NCBI GenBank assembly: GCA_022559845.1
Contig: CM040123.1
Coordinates: 314,445,933 to 314,509,932 of the forward strand
From: Amorphophallus konjac
Lineage: Eukaryota > Streptophyta > Magnoliopsida > Alismatales > Araceae
Length of the DNA stretch: 64,000 nt
Direction of reading: 5' to 3'
The position numbers and the translations under genes were made by a program. Under the pieces are notes generated by a model, which had not been told where the DNA came from, searched no databases, and saw nothing but the letters and a program-made list of their open reading frames with translations. Below, piece after piece: positions 48,272 to 59,319 of the stretch (position 1 is its first letter; every line of letters begins with the position of its first letter).

Positions 48272-48865
48272 CTACTGTTCCACGTAACCCCGGGGTGGTG
48301 GAGGAGACCATTCATCTGGTTCTGACATTGCTTTCTTCTGGCTTGCGGGAACCTCTCTTTTCTTCACCTTTTGGGAGACTTCTGTATAGAATGGTGCATC
48401 AACCATGTGGCAGTCATTTACTTCGAAGGGGTGCAAATCTGCAAACACCCTCTCTTCTTTGCCATTGTGGCAGTATTTGATACATTGGTGTAAAGTAGAG
48501 GGCACAATCTGGTATCTATGCAGCCATGGCCATCCCAATAAAGCTTTGTATGTGGTACTTGAATTTATCACATAGAATTGCACGGTGGTGGTGAAGTCAC
48601 CCAATGTGAGGTTGAATTCTACCACTCCGAGTGGAGTCTCACACTTCTGATTGAAGCTGGCAATCCTCATATCTTTCACCTTGGTGAGGTGTAGATCGAA
48701 GTAGTACTTCTGGTAGATGCGGTAAGACAAGATGTTTACACCAGCTCTTGGATCTATCAGAATCCATATTAGTGGCTGACAGTTGAGATGCCCCCTCATA
48801 TACAAAGGCATGTTATGATTGGGGTCAGGAATTAGCATATCATCCTCCATGAATGTAATAGTCAT
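48272..48865 (-). pseudogene. Tat retropepsin (protease) with altered catalytic motif
   Basis: The protease would cut the polyprotein. In this 197-codon segment 'LIWILIDPRAGVNILSY' takes the place of the family pattern LIDxG(S/A)xVNI, with an R where the active-site glycine would be expected. Further on, 'LGVVEFNLTLGDFTTTVQFYVI' and 'YKALLGWPWLHRYQIVPSTLHQ' match the retropepsin flap and the 'LLGRPWLH' block. The final third ('EVSQKVKKREVPASQKKAMSEPDEW') is a charged linker. The substitution predicts a dead enzyme even without nearby stops. Confidence 0.8.
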
Positions 48866-50101
48866 TTCGGAGTTGACTTCTGTCAGAAGTGCTTCATATT
48901 GAGCTGGCGCTTGTAAGGCGTCAATAATGGCTTGGTGAGCTTATTCGCTCAAGGAGAGGATCTCCCATATAGAAAATCTTGTTGGGAGCTTCTTCAGCAT
49001 CTTCATAATTCGGCTGCCTACACGGACGTTGGACAGTCGCATCTCCTCTGCCCAGCGGGGTTTCGGAGGTTCATGTGGCACCTGCGACATAGCTTGCCCT
49101 TCTCTTGTTTCCTTCTTCTGCGGGGACTGTTGGGGAGTCTCCGTTGGGGCTGTTGCTTCTGATGTTGAGGGAAGGTTGATATCTGCTTCATCCTTTTCTT
49201 TGATCATTGCGACAAATGGTTGCCGAGGATTTTCATTTTCAGCAGCAGCGTTCGGAGCCGACTGTTTGCCTTCTAGAAGAGAGAGGAATTCAAGGAATGA
49301 TGGGGTCTCATCGCCCCCTTTTATCATTGCATAGAGGCCTGACGGGGGAGGGACTTCAGTACCCTGGGCTTCTGGCTCTGGTATCTGATAGGGTTGCTCG
49401 CCCCTGAAGATAATATTATGGTTGGGTGGAGGGAAACGCCCCCATCTTCTCCCAGAGCGGGTAGCATGCATTGAGGTCGAGGCCTTAGCTTGATTTGCTT
49501 CTAGCGACAGAGTGGAAGACTCTCCTTCATCTTCTTCCCCTGGTAGGGTGAACAGTACTGATAGAGTATTACACAGCAGTGTGGCTGTTTTCTTCTTGTT
49601 TCTTGGCTTATTCTTCTTTCGGCGCCTGGACTCGGCTGACTTATGCCCCAAGAAGAGGTCGGTTTCAGCTTTGTCTTGCTTTTTTTCTGATTGTTCTTTG
49701 ATGGTTAATCCCTCTAGCTGTTCCCAGAGGACATGGCCTTTCACCAATATTGGCTTCAGCTTAGGTTGTTCATATTCATCAAGCTGGTTTATATATTGCT
49801 GCAAGCACCTGACCTCGGGGCTTGTCTTCTCATGGGTTAGCAGCGGAGTCTACTTTCTCTGATTGGGAGTGAATATTCGGATAACTGGTGGTGATTCTAT
49901 AATGCGCCACATAGGGTTCATTGTTGGCGGGGGCTGCTTTGGAGTGACGCCCCGAATGGAGGCTCCTGACACCTTAGAGACTAATGGCCGTCCCTTGGTC
50001 TTGGCTAGTACTGTCTGCCATCCCACATGATCTTTGATGGTGGTAAGAAAGCATGCCTCATATGTATGCTGTGTGCAGACTTCAGCAGCCTCTTCAGTCA
50101 A
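48866..50101 (-). pseudogene. Tat gag-protease linker (charged, low complexity)
   Basis: Two minus-strand open segments (49804-48941, 287 codons; 50101-49850, 83 codons) are Lys/Glu/Pro/Ser-rich. The first carries 'SAESRRRKKNKPRNKKK', a likely basic nuclear-localisation or RNA-binding patch at residues ~58-74. There is a short gap with a stop between them near 49850. I see no enzymatic motif. It lies between the gag zinc-knuckle remnant and protease. Confidence 0.5.
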
Positions 50102-52833
50102 TTATTGGTATATGGAAACCATATTGACAGCTGGCCTCATCACTGGGGGTTCATGGGGACATGGGGGATCCACCTGGTGCTCTCCCATTTGAAGCTCGCC
50201 CTTTTTAATCATGCTTTCCATGACGTCTTTTAAGACGTAACAATTTTCAATGGTATGACCCAGTGCCTAGTGGTATGGAAAGAAGAGGGGATCATCCTTC
50301 TTAGCTGCATCCTCGGGTCTCTTTGGCTCAGGCAATGTTATCTTATTGTACTTATATGCCCAATTAAACAAAGACCCTATCTTTTCTTTGGGAAATGAAT
50401 ATAACTTCCTCATCTTGTTCCTCAAAGAGACTTTTTCTTTCTTTTCTGTTGCCTCTGCTGGCAGAGGGGCAGCTGCTGCTTTGGCCTTTGCTGTCTGCTG
50501 GTCAAAGGTATTGAAATCAACACTATTTACTTTAGTCGACGCCGGTCGCCGTTCAACAGCCTTCCCTTTCTAGGTAGTAGGAATGTTGTTTGTAGGGCGT
50601 CTGGACAGGAAGGTCTCGACCTCCACTACCACACTATTCAGGCGGTCAAATGTCCTGACATCTGTCCCAATCATCTTTTCAAGCACTTCACGCCTGAGAT
50701 TCTGCATGCATATTTGCACAACATCTTCTTGGTATAGAGGCCGTTTGCATCTCATGGCCAGGTTCCTCCATCTTTTAATATAGTCCAGTGCCGTTTCATC
50801 CTGCCTCTACCTGGTAGAGTATAATTCTACCATTGTAATCTCTCTTTCTGTGACATGGAACCTTTCTCGGAACTTCCACTGCATATCGGGCCAATCAGCT
50901 ACAGACCCGACAGGTAAGTTGGAATACCATTCAAAGGCCGAGCCCGTGAGGGATGAGCCGAAGAACTTCAGCAAATAAGCTTCATCAGTAGCCAAATCTC
51001 CCATGACTGCTGTGTAGTAAGCAATATGTTCTCTTGGGGAGCCTTGCCCATTGAATTTATCAAATTTTGGTGGCTTGTTAATACCTGGGGGTAGTCTCTT
51101 CACAGCATATTACGGAGGATAAGGTACCCGGTAGATGTCAAAGGTCCCATAATCACCATCGATCCTCTCGGACAGCTTCATTTCTATCATTCTTTCAACC
51201 ATCAGCTTGTTTACCATAGCAGTATTGACAAGCTCTAGATAGAAATGTGCATGTTGTTGTGTGAAGGGGGTTGTCATGACAGTGGCATGTAAACCCGACT
51301 GCACTCCTGAAGGAGAGGGTTGCACTGCTGGCTGTGGCTGGAAGGGTTGGCATGAAGCTTTCCTGTGACTTGCTTGGTGGGAGATGCAGGTATTACCACC
51401 TCCGCAGAACTGGAAACTTCCCTTGCTGGCTCCGCATGCTTGGAGACAGGAGTTTGTTCATTTTTTTCATCGAGTTGCCTTTGAAGAGCCTCAATCTTCT
51501 GTTGGTATCTCTCGAACATCATAAGGATGGTTGGGTCCAGAGATGCAGCCATAGGCATATCTTCTATCACCCGACCAGATGTCCCCTCACCCGGGTTCAT
51601 GAGCGGCACATCTTCTTCTTCTAAAGTCACCACATTTACAATTAAAGTGGTGATCCTCGATGTATCATCGACAGCCATGAGTTTTTCCTTTACTGCCTGA
51701 CTTCGCCTTGTCATGAGGCCGGGTCTTTGAGCCAGTCTGGTGAGCTCTTTAGGCTGTTTAGGTAAAGCACCATACATCCCAGCAACTCCAGCCATATTAC
51801 AAGAAAAAATTTGGACCTTTCCTCTTCGCCTGCATACTCTTCTTCTGGCATGACTAGGGAATGTCAGCCGGTCGAACACAGATTTTTTTTCTTTTTCCTC
51901 TCCCCGCTGCGGGGCATCCTTTGAGTATCTGGCCCTCTGACCATCTTTGGGTTCATTGGAGTCTGAACACGAGACTCCTGGCATTGTTTCTTCCTTGTCA
52001 TCTTCCTCTTCTTTTTCGGCGCACATGGCATGAAGTAACCTTTGCTGCCCTAGGGATGAACTCCTTAGACAATGGAAAGAATCTTGGACCACTCTGCCCA
52101 TTTCTTCTTGACTATGCCTCTGGGGATCAGATTGAGGCATCAATCATTCTTGTGCTTTCGGTTGATAAGCCAGCCTTGTCATCTGTGCAACTTGATACAT
52201 CTTCCGGGGATACCGGAATACATCTGCCTGTCGGGCGCAGGCCCTTGGCATGTGGGGAACAGCCATTGGAACAATCTCTTCTTTTTCTTCTTCTCGGATT
52301 AGAACTCTCTTGCCCCCTCTCCTGGGGCGCACAATAGTAGCTTCCTCTCTCACAGGGGCTGGTGCTGGGCCCCGTGCTCTCTTGGGCACCCAGACTTGTT
52401 TAAATCTTGCCGGCTTGGGTGCCAGCAGCTTCCTTTCTTCTCTTTCCATGTTAGCCCTCCTAGTGGCCAGCACTTGGAACTTGTTGTTGGTGGGGACCGC
52501 TGGAATGATGCGGTTGGGCAGTGCTTCAGCTGAGCGACCATTGAGGTACACTCGCATCCCTCCTACCAGCTTGGATTTCCCCGAGACTGACAGACGTCCC
52601 TGGGGTGCTGCAGTCTGGTTCCTCTGGTAATTCCTCTTCCTCCTGCCAGTAGAAGCAGGGGCTATGGTCCTTCTACCCACCTGGTGGACATAGCATGGAA
52701 GAATGGTGTAACAGCCGTCTTCTGGGTCTTCTTCTCTTCAGTCATCTTCACGGGTTTCACCGCAGTAGCCTTCTCAGCTCCATCATCGATCTCAAGCAGA
52801 TCAGCGAACACGAGCCCCAAGCAGTTAGGCAGG
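50102..52833 (-). pseudogene. Tat gag (capsid region, knuckle remnant, long N-terminal extension), broken
   Basis: Gag forms the particle. On the minus strand 51103-50807 contains 'PPKFDKFNGQGSPREHIAYY' and 'LTGSAFEWYSNLPVGSVADW', the retrotransposon gag domain; 50755-50570 continues it ('RRPLYQ'-like 'KRPLYQEDVVQICMQNL'). A knuckle-like 'ALGHTIENCYVLKD' follows near 50260-50210, with a TAG (50267-50269) just before it. The region 52680-51274 is an N-terminal extension of ~450 codons, basic and Pro/Arg-rich, with a stop at 52144. It is cut at 52834 by the non-autonomous LTR element; its start is on the far side at 59119. Confidence 0.75.
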
Positions 52834-54911
52834 TGATGGGAATCGACGCCGAACTAGTACTTCTCATATTGCATTTATATCCTTTAGTTTATTTTTTTAT
52901 CCATGGGAAAGTATACGCACAATTGTACGGCTTTATCGGCCAATGCGTCACTCCCGTAGATTATGTGGGTTTCTATGTAATTTGCCCATGGGACCAGCAA
53001 GGGGGCCCTCAGCCCTTTCCCATTGGTCCACCTAGACCATGTGGGGCTGGTCAACCAGCCTAGGTGGCCTTCTAGATGAGTGGACTAGTCATATGCCACA
53101 TGGGTAGACAAAGGGTTAAGAATGTCAACATTCTACACCCATCCCACCTACCCCCATTCAACCTTCCATTCAAAACCTACCCATAGTCAATAGGCCGCCC
53201 CCCCTTCATTTTTTAATATTTTTTTTTTGTGTTTGTGGCATGCAATCCCAGCTCTTCAATCCCCATCCCTAGATCTAAGGGTGGACAATTGATTTGGCTG
53301 GAATCATATAAAAGATTGTACTTTTATGTGAAAATAAATGAAAATCAGAATTTTGTTGAATGAGCAAGAGCTAGCTGCGCCCCCAGCCCTCTCTCCTCTG
53401 GTTCTCCCCTTCCCAAGCCTCCATTCTAGAGTGGTATCTCCTTTCCCCACCCTCCGGTGATCATCGGTGCCGCCGCCGCCGCCGTTCGTGCCGCCATCGA
53501 GCCGCCGCTGCAGTTCTGTCCGCGCAGTACCACAGCAACTTCCACGAAATTCCCACCTCAGCCATGAGCTCATATCGAGCTGGGAATTTTACTGAATGTT
53601 CCAGAGGTGTCAAGAACATCCCCTAAATTTTGGTTTGTCATTCAGATCCCGTTTAGTATTTTTAGATTTTCGTCCACTCTTCCACTTCTGTTCTGTCTGC
53701 TGTCTATTTCCATTTTCACCCTCCCTACGTTTTAGGTCTTAGGCCTAATTTTTGATTTTTGTTCATCCCACAAATTTTACTGGCGTTTTCTTCCATCCAC
53801 CCCTTCATCCACAATTTTTCTTAATTTTTGGTTCGTCCATCTCATATTTTCTAAAAATCATCCTCAGTCCCATCTACAGTTCTGTCCACCTGTTCCCAGA
53901 TCCGACCACCAGTCACTCCAAAAATCATATCAAATCACCCCCACCTCTAAATCCAATTCCCAAAATTGTCCCAGTTCCGTGGTTTGATTATCTATAACTT
54001 TGAAGAAGAGCTCAAAGTCCGAATCCCACTGTAAGTAGGCGGTCAACGGCCTTTTACAGGGATCTGATATGCTGATCTGAGATTTCTAGAGCAGTGGAGC
54101 AGAAGATTGAAAAATATCTAAGGCCCTGGTCCGCATAGGTTCAGAGGAATCCACTGACCCTACGTTTGAGGATTTTGAGTCCTCTTTCCAACGGCACTGG
54201 TTTCGTCACATTCCGGCGACGGGGCTGATCACAGCGGCCATTTTCGTCCGAGCGCGCGCTGCAAAACAGCAGCAACCAGCCCGTGGGCAGCAATTCCGAC
54301 GGGTACCGAACGGAGCCGCCCGGCCTCCGATCGCCTTTCCAGCGTGCCGCCAGCCCGGGGATCGCTTCTACCAGTGTCCCCACCACAGCGGTGACACCGG
54401 GTCCCACACGGCCTCTCCGGACAGCGCGTGGGCCCCACGGTCGTGATTACACGTGTAGCCGAATCAACACACGAAGCTGCCCGTCATCCCAAATTCGGTC
54501 CTCCCGGGCCCATTTGTGTCGCCCTTTACCTCCCTGCGTGGAGTGGGCATATTCCCATTGCTGTAATTATTGTGTGTTAAGTTCCCCGGGAGTACGAGTT
54601 TCGGCCGGGTCCGTCGTCCCCACGCCGAGCGCGTGGAGGTATCGTTCTCGCTCCCTACACTCGGCATTTACTTATTTTCATATATACTTGTTTATGCCGC
54701 TGCTAGAGAGCATGATAGGGTAACTAGCTCGCTTTCTATTTGTATCACCGCTGCTGCGAGAGTGAGCATTACCGTCCCGTGACCCGATCCAGGCACGAAA
54801 GAGAGAGCCGACCACCCTAGCTCTTGCCGGTTTCTCAACCGCGCACGTCCGACGCTTCCCTCGTTAAGGGACGATCGCGAGCTTGTCGTGTCCGTGTCTC
54901 GTCCCGCATCA
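52834..54911 (+). mobile_element. Non-autonomous element 5' LTR
   Basis: TGATGGGAAT...CCCGCATCA, 2078 bp. The TATA box is TATAAAAG at 53307-53314. The stretch 53450-53530 is rich in GCC repeats. A 146-codon frame (54283-54723) is open in both LTR copies but lies in the transcribed leader and has no family resemblance. Confidence 0.93.
53307..53314 (+). promoter_or_regulatory. TATA box of the non-autonomous LTR
   Basis: TATAAAAG, conserved at 57493-57500 in the 3' LTR. It leaves ~470 bp of U3 and ~1.6 kb of R/U5. Confidence 0.55.
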
Positions 54912-54914
54912 ATT

Positions 54915-54926
54915 TGGTATCAGAGC
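54915..54926 (+). other. Primer-binding site of non-autonomous element
   Basis: TGGTATCAGAGC lies three bases after the 5' LTR end, matching the complement of the initiator tRNA-Met 3' end. It is the same primer type as in the Tekay-like element. Confidence 0.85.
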
Positions 54927-55268
54927 GAGTTGAGTCTAGGGTGTCAAAAAAAAAAAAGAGTGTCATTTACGTCTAGTCATTAGTCGGTCGAAGTCGTGTT
55001 TAGGATCATCATTGTTTTAAAACATAAAAAAAGAGTGTCTTTTCGCATTGCATCCCTTTACTCGGTATATCAAAAGGTGTTGTCCGAACGTTAGGCCATG
55101 CCTATCGGGAAGGCCGCACACTTGTGCGAGTGATCTTCAGATCGGTTATCTCCGCCATGTACCGAGTCTTGGTTTACGTCTAGGGTCCTTAGTGTGCATG
55201 CATTCCAAACTTGCATAGTCGGTCTAGTGTCTTGTCACCGTGTGTATGCATGTCCATGTCCACTACCC

Positions 55269-56591
55269 ATGGCCGATCCCCAAGACCATACGTCCGAGTG
55301 GTCAACTTTTGTGGCCAAAATGAATGTCCTCATGGACCGAGCCTTTGGTTTTGCCCCTCTCATTATGAAAGCCGCTCTACCCAACGGGTCCACAACGGAA
55401 CTCCATTTCACCGATAGGGAGTCAGATAATTGGGTTTCTCTTGACATCGTGGAGTCTCTCTCCAAGACAGGCGAGATTGTCCGCGATGGTGATTTTGCTT
55501 GTGTTGAGTTCTATAAGAGGATCGGCTCTGTTCTCTACACCGATGGCGCATGGTGCAGGATCGGCACACTTGCTGGTTCATGCATCATTTTAGGGCAAAA
55601 GTGGTTAGGAGAGAGAAGGGCCAATCTTGACTGGGACAAGAGGACTTGCACCTTATGCCCACCATACCTACCCGGTAAGATCACCCTTAGGGACCCCGTA
55701 TGTCCAGCCACCCAGCCCCAGCGGCCCACTCCACCTTCGGATTCGCGCTTGGAGCCACCTCATCCCGAGCCACCCGTATTTCTAACGGGTACATTATACA
55801 TAGCCGAGCCGCTTCTTAGTTGGCTCAAGGATGGCTTGGTCCCACTCCCTTACCCATCTATGGACCCTACCCTACCTTTGGTGTCCATCAACTCCTACCA
55901 CACAACTTTTCGGTCTAGTCACCATGTCGATACTTTGGATGACCTTATTATGGGATTAGATTCACAATGGGAGTTGACGCATCTTTTGGCCCGAGGCTTT
56001 GACCAACCCGCTAGTCTTAGCTTCACCCATCCGGCCTTAGGATCCATTACCTCCGTGTGCACCGTGGGGTGTGTCACCACGGAGATTCTTCTACTCCTCC
56101 CGATGCCGGCCGAGTCCGACTTCATTTCCTTTTGCCCGAGGGAGGAAGTTTATTTTCTTCACATGACCATTGTCCCGTTCACTATGACGGATGAAGGTGA
56201 GCATTCACACCTTCAAGAATTTCACGATTGGGACCGTGTCATGGAGGAACCCATCTCCCGGGGTCATACCTTCTTTGACCCTTTTGACCCCTCCACTAGT
56301 GAAGCTCCCGAGCTATCACATTCCCTCCACCTCTTCCAAGGAGTTCACTATTCCACCCATACCCCTCGGTCTAGTCGGCAAGCCGTCTCTACATCTAGGG
56401 ATGATGACGAAGGTAGTTTTGGATCTCCTAGCCCTTCTTCACCCAAATCCCATCGGTCACCAATGCATGAGTGGTACATCTTAAGGTGTCTAGGAGTCCT
56501 CCCTTCCATCAACCATCGTGTACATCTAGTATATGCATGGCACATATTCGGGTGTCCTGGTCCGCCGTCACCCATGTACGGGTCGGACTAA
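55269..56591 (+). CDS. Orphan ORF of non-autonomous LTR element (retropepsin-like?), unknown function
   Basis: 440 codons, uninterrupted. The ATG at 55269 (ACCCATGGCC, good context) is preferred; an upstream in-frame GTG at 55194 is unlikely. Counting from that GTG, residues ~63-155 resemble a retropepsin: 'ELHFTDRESDNWVSLDIVESL' where proteases have 'D(T/S)GASxxFVS', and later 'SCIILGQKWLGERRANLDW' where they have 'DVILGMDWLxxHxAxID'. The catalytic D-(T/S)-G is D-R-E, so activity is doubtful. A proline-rich linker (~155-190) and an unrecognised domain follow, then a Ser/Asp-rich tail (~390-430). There is no CCHC knuckle or gag motif. It could be a particle protein, a captured gene part or a divergent gag-protease remnant. 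Confidence 0.6.
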   Translation: MADPQDHTSEWSTFVAKMNVLMDRAFGFAPLIMKAALPNGSTTELHFTDRESDNWVSLDIVESLSKTGEIVRDGDFACVEFYKRIGSVLYTDGAWCRIGTLAGSCIILGQKWLGERRANLDWDKRTCTLCPPYLPGKITLRDPVCPATQPQRPTPPSDSRLEPPHPEPPVFLTGTLYIAEPLLSWLKDGLVPLPYPSMDPTLPLVSINSYHTTFRSSHHVDTLDDLIMGLDSQWELTHLLARGFDQPASLSFTHPALGSITSVCTVGCVTTEILLLLPMPAESDFISFCPREEVYFLHMTIVPFTMTDEGEHSHLQEFHDWDRVMEEPISRGHTFFDPFDPSTSEAPELSHSLHLFQGVHYSTHTPRSSRQAVSTSRDDDEGSFGSPSPSSPKSHRSPMHEWYILRCLGVLPSINHRVHLVYAWHIFGCPGPPSPMYGSD

Positions 56592-57019
56592 CAGTGTGCT
56601 TTTTCTTTGTGTGGTTTATTTTGAGTGATTTGTTTGCATGGTTTGTGTGTTGTTTGTTTGTCTGCATGCGTCTTGTGCAAGCTCGTTGTCGTTCTCTTAT
56701 GAGTAAGAGGCGAGTGGACTCACTCGATGAGTATGGGATCGGTTCCACATCTATACCCGGATCAGTCACTTATAGGGACTCAGCGGTGATTCCTAGTGAG
56801 TCTTCGAGCTGCTTCCTTCCCTTTGAGAGTGCCCCACCCGGAGTGTCCACCTCTAGCCTATGGCAGCTTGCGCATATCGAGTATATATGGAATGAGCAGG
56901 TGACGATCACTTGGAGTGGAGCGTACCCGCGTTACTTGGCACGGTGACAGATCCGCCGGAGTACTCGAGCATTCCTACCCCTACTCGACGGGGTCGAGTT
57001 CCTCCCACCCGGGGAGAGT
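56592..57019 (+). other. Non-autonomous element 3' internal region and purine tract
   Basis: There is no convincing gene here; a 158-codon frame overlapping the previous ORF in another frame is judged a shadow. The region ends 'CACCCGGGGAGAG' before TGATGGG, a weak polypurine tract. Confidence 0.5.
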
Positions 57020-59097
57020 TGATGGGAATCGACGCCGAACTAGTACTTCTCATATTGCATTTATATCCTTTAGTTTATTTTTTTATCCATGGGAAAGTAT
57101 ACGCACAATTGTACGGCTTTATCGGCCAATGCGTCACTCCCGTAGATTATGTGGGTTTCTATGTAATTTGCCCATGGGACCAGCAAGGGGGCCCTCAGCC
57201 CTTTCCCATTGGTCCACCTAGACCATGTGGGGCTGGTCAACCAGCCTAGGTGGCCTTCTAGATGAGTGGACTAGTCATATGCCACATGGGTAGACAAAGG
57301 GTTAAGAATGTCAACATTCTACACCCATCCCACCTACCCCCATTCAACCTTCCATTCAAAACCTACCCATAGTCAATAGGCCGCCCCCCCTTCATTTTTT
57401 AATGTTTTTTTTTTGTGTTTGTGGCATGCAATCCCAGCCCTTCAATCCCCATCCCTAGATCTAAGGGTGGACAATTGATTTGGTTGGAATCATATAAAAG
57501 ATTGTATTTTTATGTGAAAATAAATGAAAATCAGAATTTTGTTGAATGAGCAAGAGCTAGCTGCGCCCCCAGCCCTCTCTCCTCTGGTTCTCCCCTTCCC
57601 AAGCCTCCATTCTAGAGTGGTATCTCCTTTCCCCACCCTCCGGTGATCATCGGTGCCGCCGCCGCCGCCGTTCGTGCCGCCATCGAGCCGCCGCTGCAGT
57701 TCTGTCCGCGCAGTACCACAGCAACTTCCACGAAATTCCCACCTCAGCCATGAGCTCAGATCGAGCTGGGAATTTTACTGGGTGTTCCAGAGGTGTCAAG
57801 AACATCCCCTAAATTTTGGTTTGTCATTCAGATCCCGTTTAGTATTTTTAGATTTTCGTCCACTCTTCCACTTCTGTTCTGTCTGCTGTCTATTTCCATT
57901 TTCACCCTCCCTACGTTTTAGGTCTTAGGCCTACTTTTTGATTTTTGTTCATCCCACAAATTTTACTGGCGTTTTCTTCCATCCACCCCTTCATCCACAA
58001 TTTTTCTTAATTTTTGGTTCGTCCATCTCATATTTTCTAAAAATCGTCCTCAGTCCCATCTACAGTTCTGTCCACCTGTTCCCAGATCCGACCACCAGTC
58101 ACTCCAACAATCATATCAAATCACCCCCACCTCCAACTCCAATTCCCAAAATTGTCCCAGTTCCGTGGTTTGATTATCTATAACTTTTAAGAAGAGCTCA
58201 AAGTCCGAATCCCACTGTAAGTAGGCGGTCAACGGCCTTTTACAGAGATCTGATATGCTGATCTGAGATTTCTGGAGCAGTGGAGTAGAAGATTGAAAAA
58301 TATCTAAGGCCCTGGTACGCATAGGTTTAGAAGAATCCACTGGCCCTACGTTTGAGGATTTTGAGTCCTCTTTCCAACGGCACTGGTTTCGTCACATTCC
58401 GGCGACGGGGCTGATCACAGCGGCCATTTTCGTCCGAGCGCGCGCTGCAAAACAGCAGCAACCAGCCCGTGGGCAGCAATTCCGACGGGTACCGAACGGA
58501 GCCGCCCGGCCTCCGATCGCCTTTCCAGCGTGCCGCCAGCCCGGGGATCGCTTCTACCAGTGTCCCCACCACAGCGGTGACACCGGGTCCCACACGGCCT
58601 CTCCGGACAGCGCGTGGGCCCCACGGTCGTGATTACGCGTGTAGCCGAATCAACACACGAAGCTGCCCGTCATCCCGAATTCGGTCCTCCCGGGCCCATT
58701 TGTGTCGCCCTTTACCTCCCTGCGTGGAGTGGGCATATTCCCATTGCTGTAATTATTGTGTGTTAAGTTCCCCGGGAGTACGAGTTTCGGCCGGGTCCGT
58801 CGTCCCCACGCCGAGCGCGTGGAGGTATCGTTCTCGCTCCCTACACTCGGCATTTACTTATTTTCATATATACTTGTTTATGCCGCTGCTAGAGAGCATG
58901 ATAGGGTAACTAGCTCGCTTTCTATTTGTATCACCGCTGCTGCGAGAGTGAGCATTACCGTCCCGTGACCCGATCCGGGCACGAAAGAGAGAGCCGACCA
59001 CCCTAGCTCTTGCCGGTTTCTCAACCGCGCACGTCCGACGCTTCCCTCGTTAAGGGACGATCGCGAGCTTGTCGTGTCCGTGTCTCGTCCCGCATTA
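57020..59097 (+). mobile_element. Non-autonomous element 3' LTR
   Basis: 2078 bp, the same length as the 5' copy. The last bases are CCCGCATTA against CCCGCATCA in the 5' LTR, so the terminal CA has become TA, a single C-to-T change. GCAGG follows directly. Confidence 0.93.
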
Positions 59098-59102
59098 GCA
59101 GG

Positions 59103-59319
59103 CCCGCCGCCGGGGGCATGGATCCGAATGCAGTCGGTACCGCCAGGTACCTGTCACGGACGCGACTTGCTGGCCGAACTCAACGGAGATTAGTCCGGTT
59201 TCCATTTGAATTCCTGCAAGTAAGATTAGCACACAGTTAGAACTTTTGGAGAGGTCGCCAGGCCTCTCACTTTGGTGAAAAGATGAAGGGAGACTCGGTC
59301 CCACCGGGCGTGCCAGCTT
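59103..59319 (-). mobile_element. Tat 5' leader: start of gag and primer-binding site
   Basis: Tat internal DNA on the far side of the nested element. On the minus strand a probable gag start codon lies at 59119; its frame leads across the insertion site into the gag extension at 52833. The leader (59298-59120) has a 'TTACTTGCAG' that could be a splice acceptor. TGGCACGCCCGGTGGGA (plus 59299-59315) lies four bases from the LTR end, at the place of a primer-binding site; it does not match initiator tRNA-Met. Confidence 0.6.

Larger units (their letters stand above)
52834..59097 (+). mobile_element. Non-autonomous LTR retrotransposon with an orphan ORF
   Basis: A 6264-bp element with two 2078-bp LTRs (52834-54911, 57020-59097), flanked by GCAGG (52829-52833 and 59098-59102). 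It has a tRNA-iMet-type PBS (54915-54926), an internal region of only 2108 bp and a purine tract (GGGGAGAG) before the 3' LTR. There is no reverse transcriptase or integrase, so it needs enzymes from another element. It carries one ORF (55269-56591). LTRs differ at only a small number of sites by eye, so insertion is recent. It lies in the gag extension of the Tat element, opposite in direction. Confidence 0.93.

Noticed and set aside
51861..52630. Plus-strand frames of 126-158 codons opposite the Tat gag extension
   Set aside because: They are shadows of the minus-strand gag extension, which has the better continuity with the gag domain.
54283..54723. 146-codon frame present in both LTRs of the non-autonomous element (also 58469-58909)
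   Set aside because: Both copies come from one recent insertion, so sharing says nothing about selection. It lies in a GC-rich leader with open frames on the other strand too.
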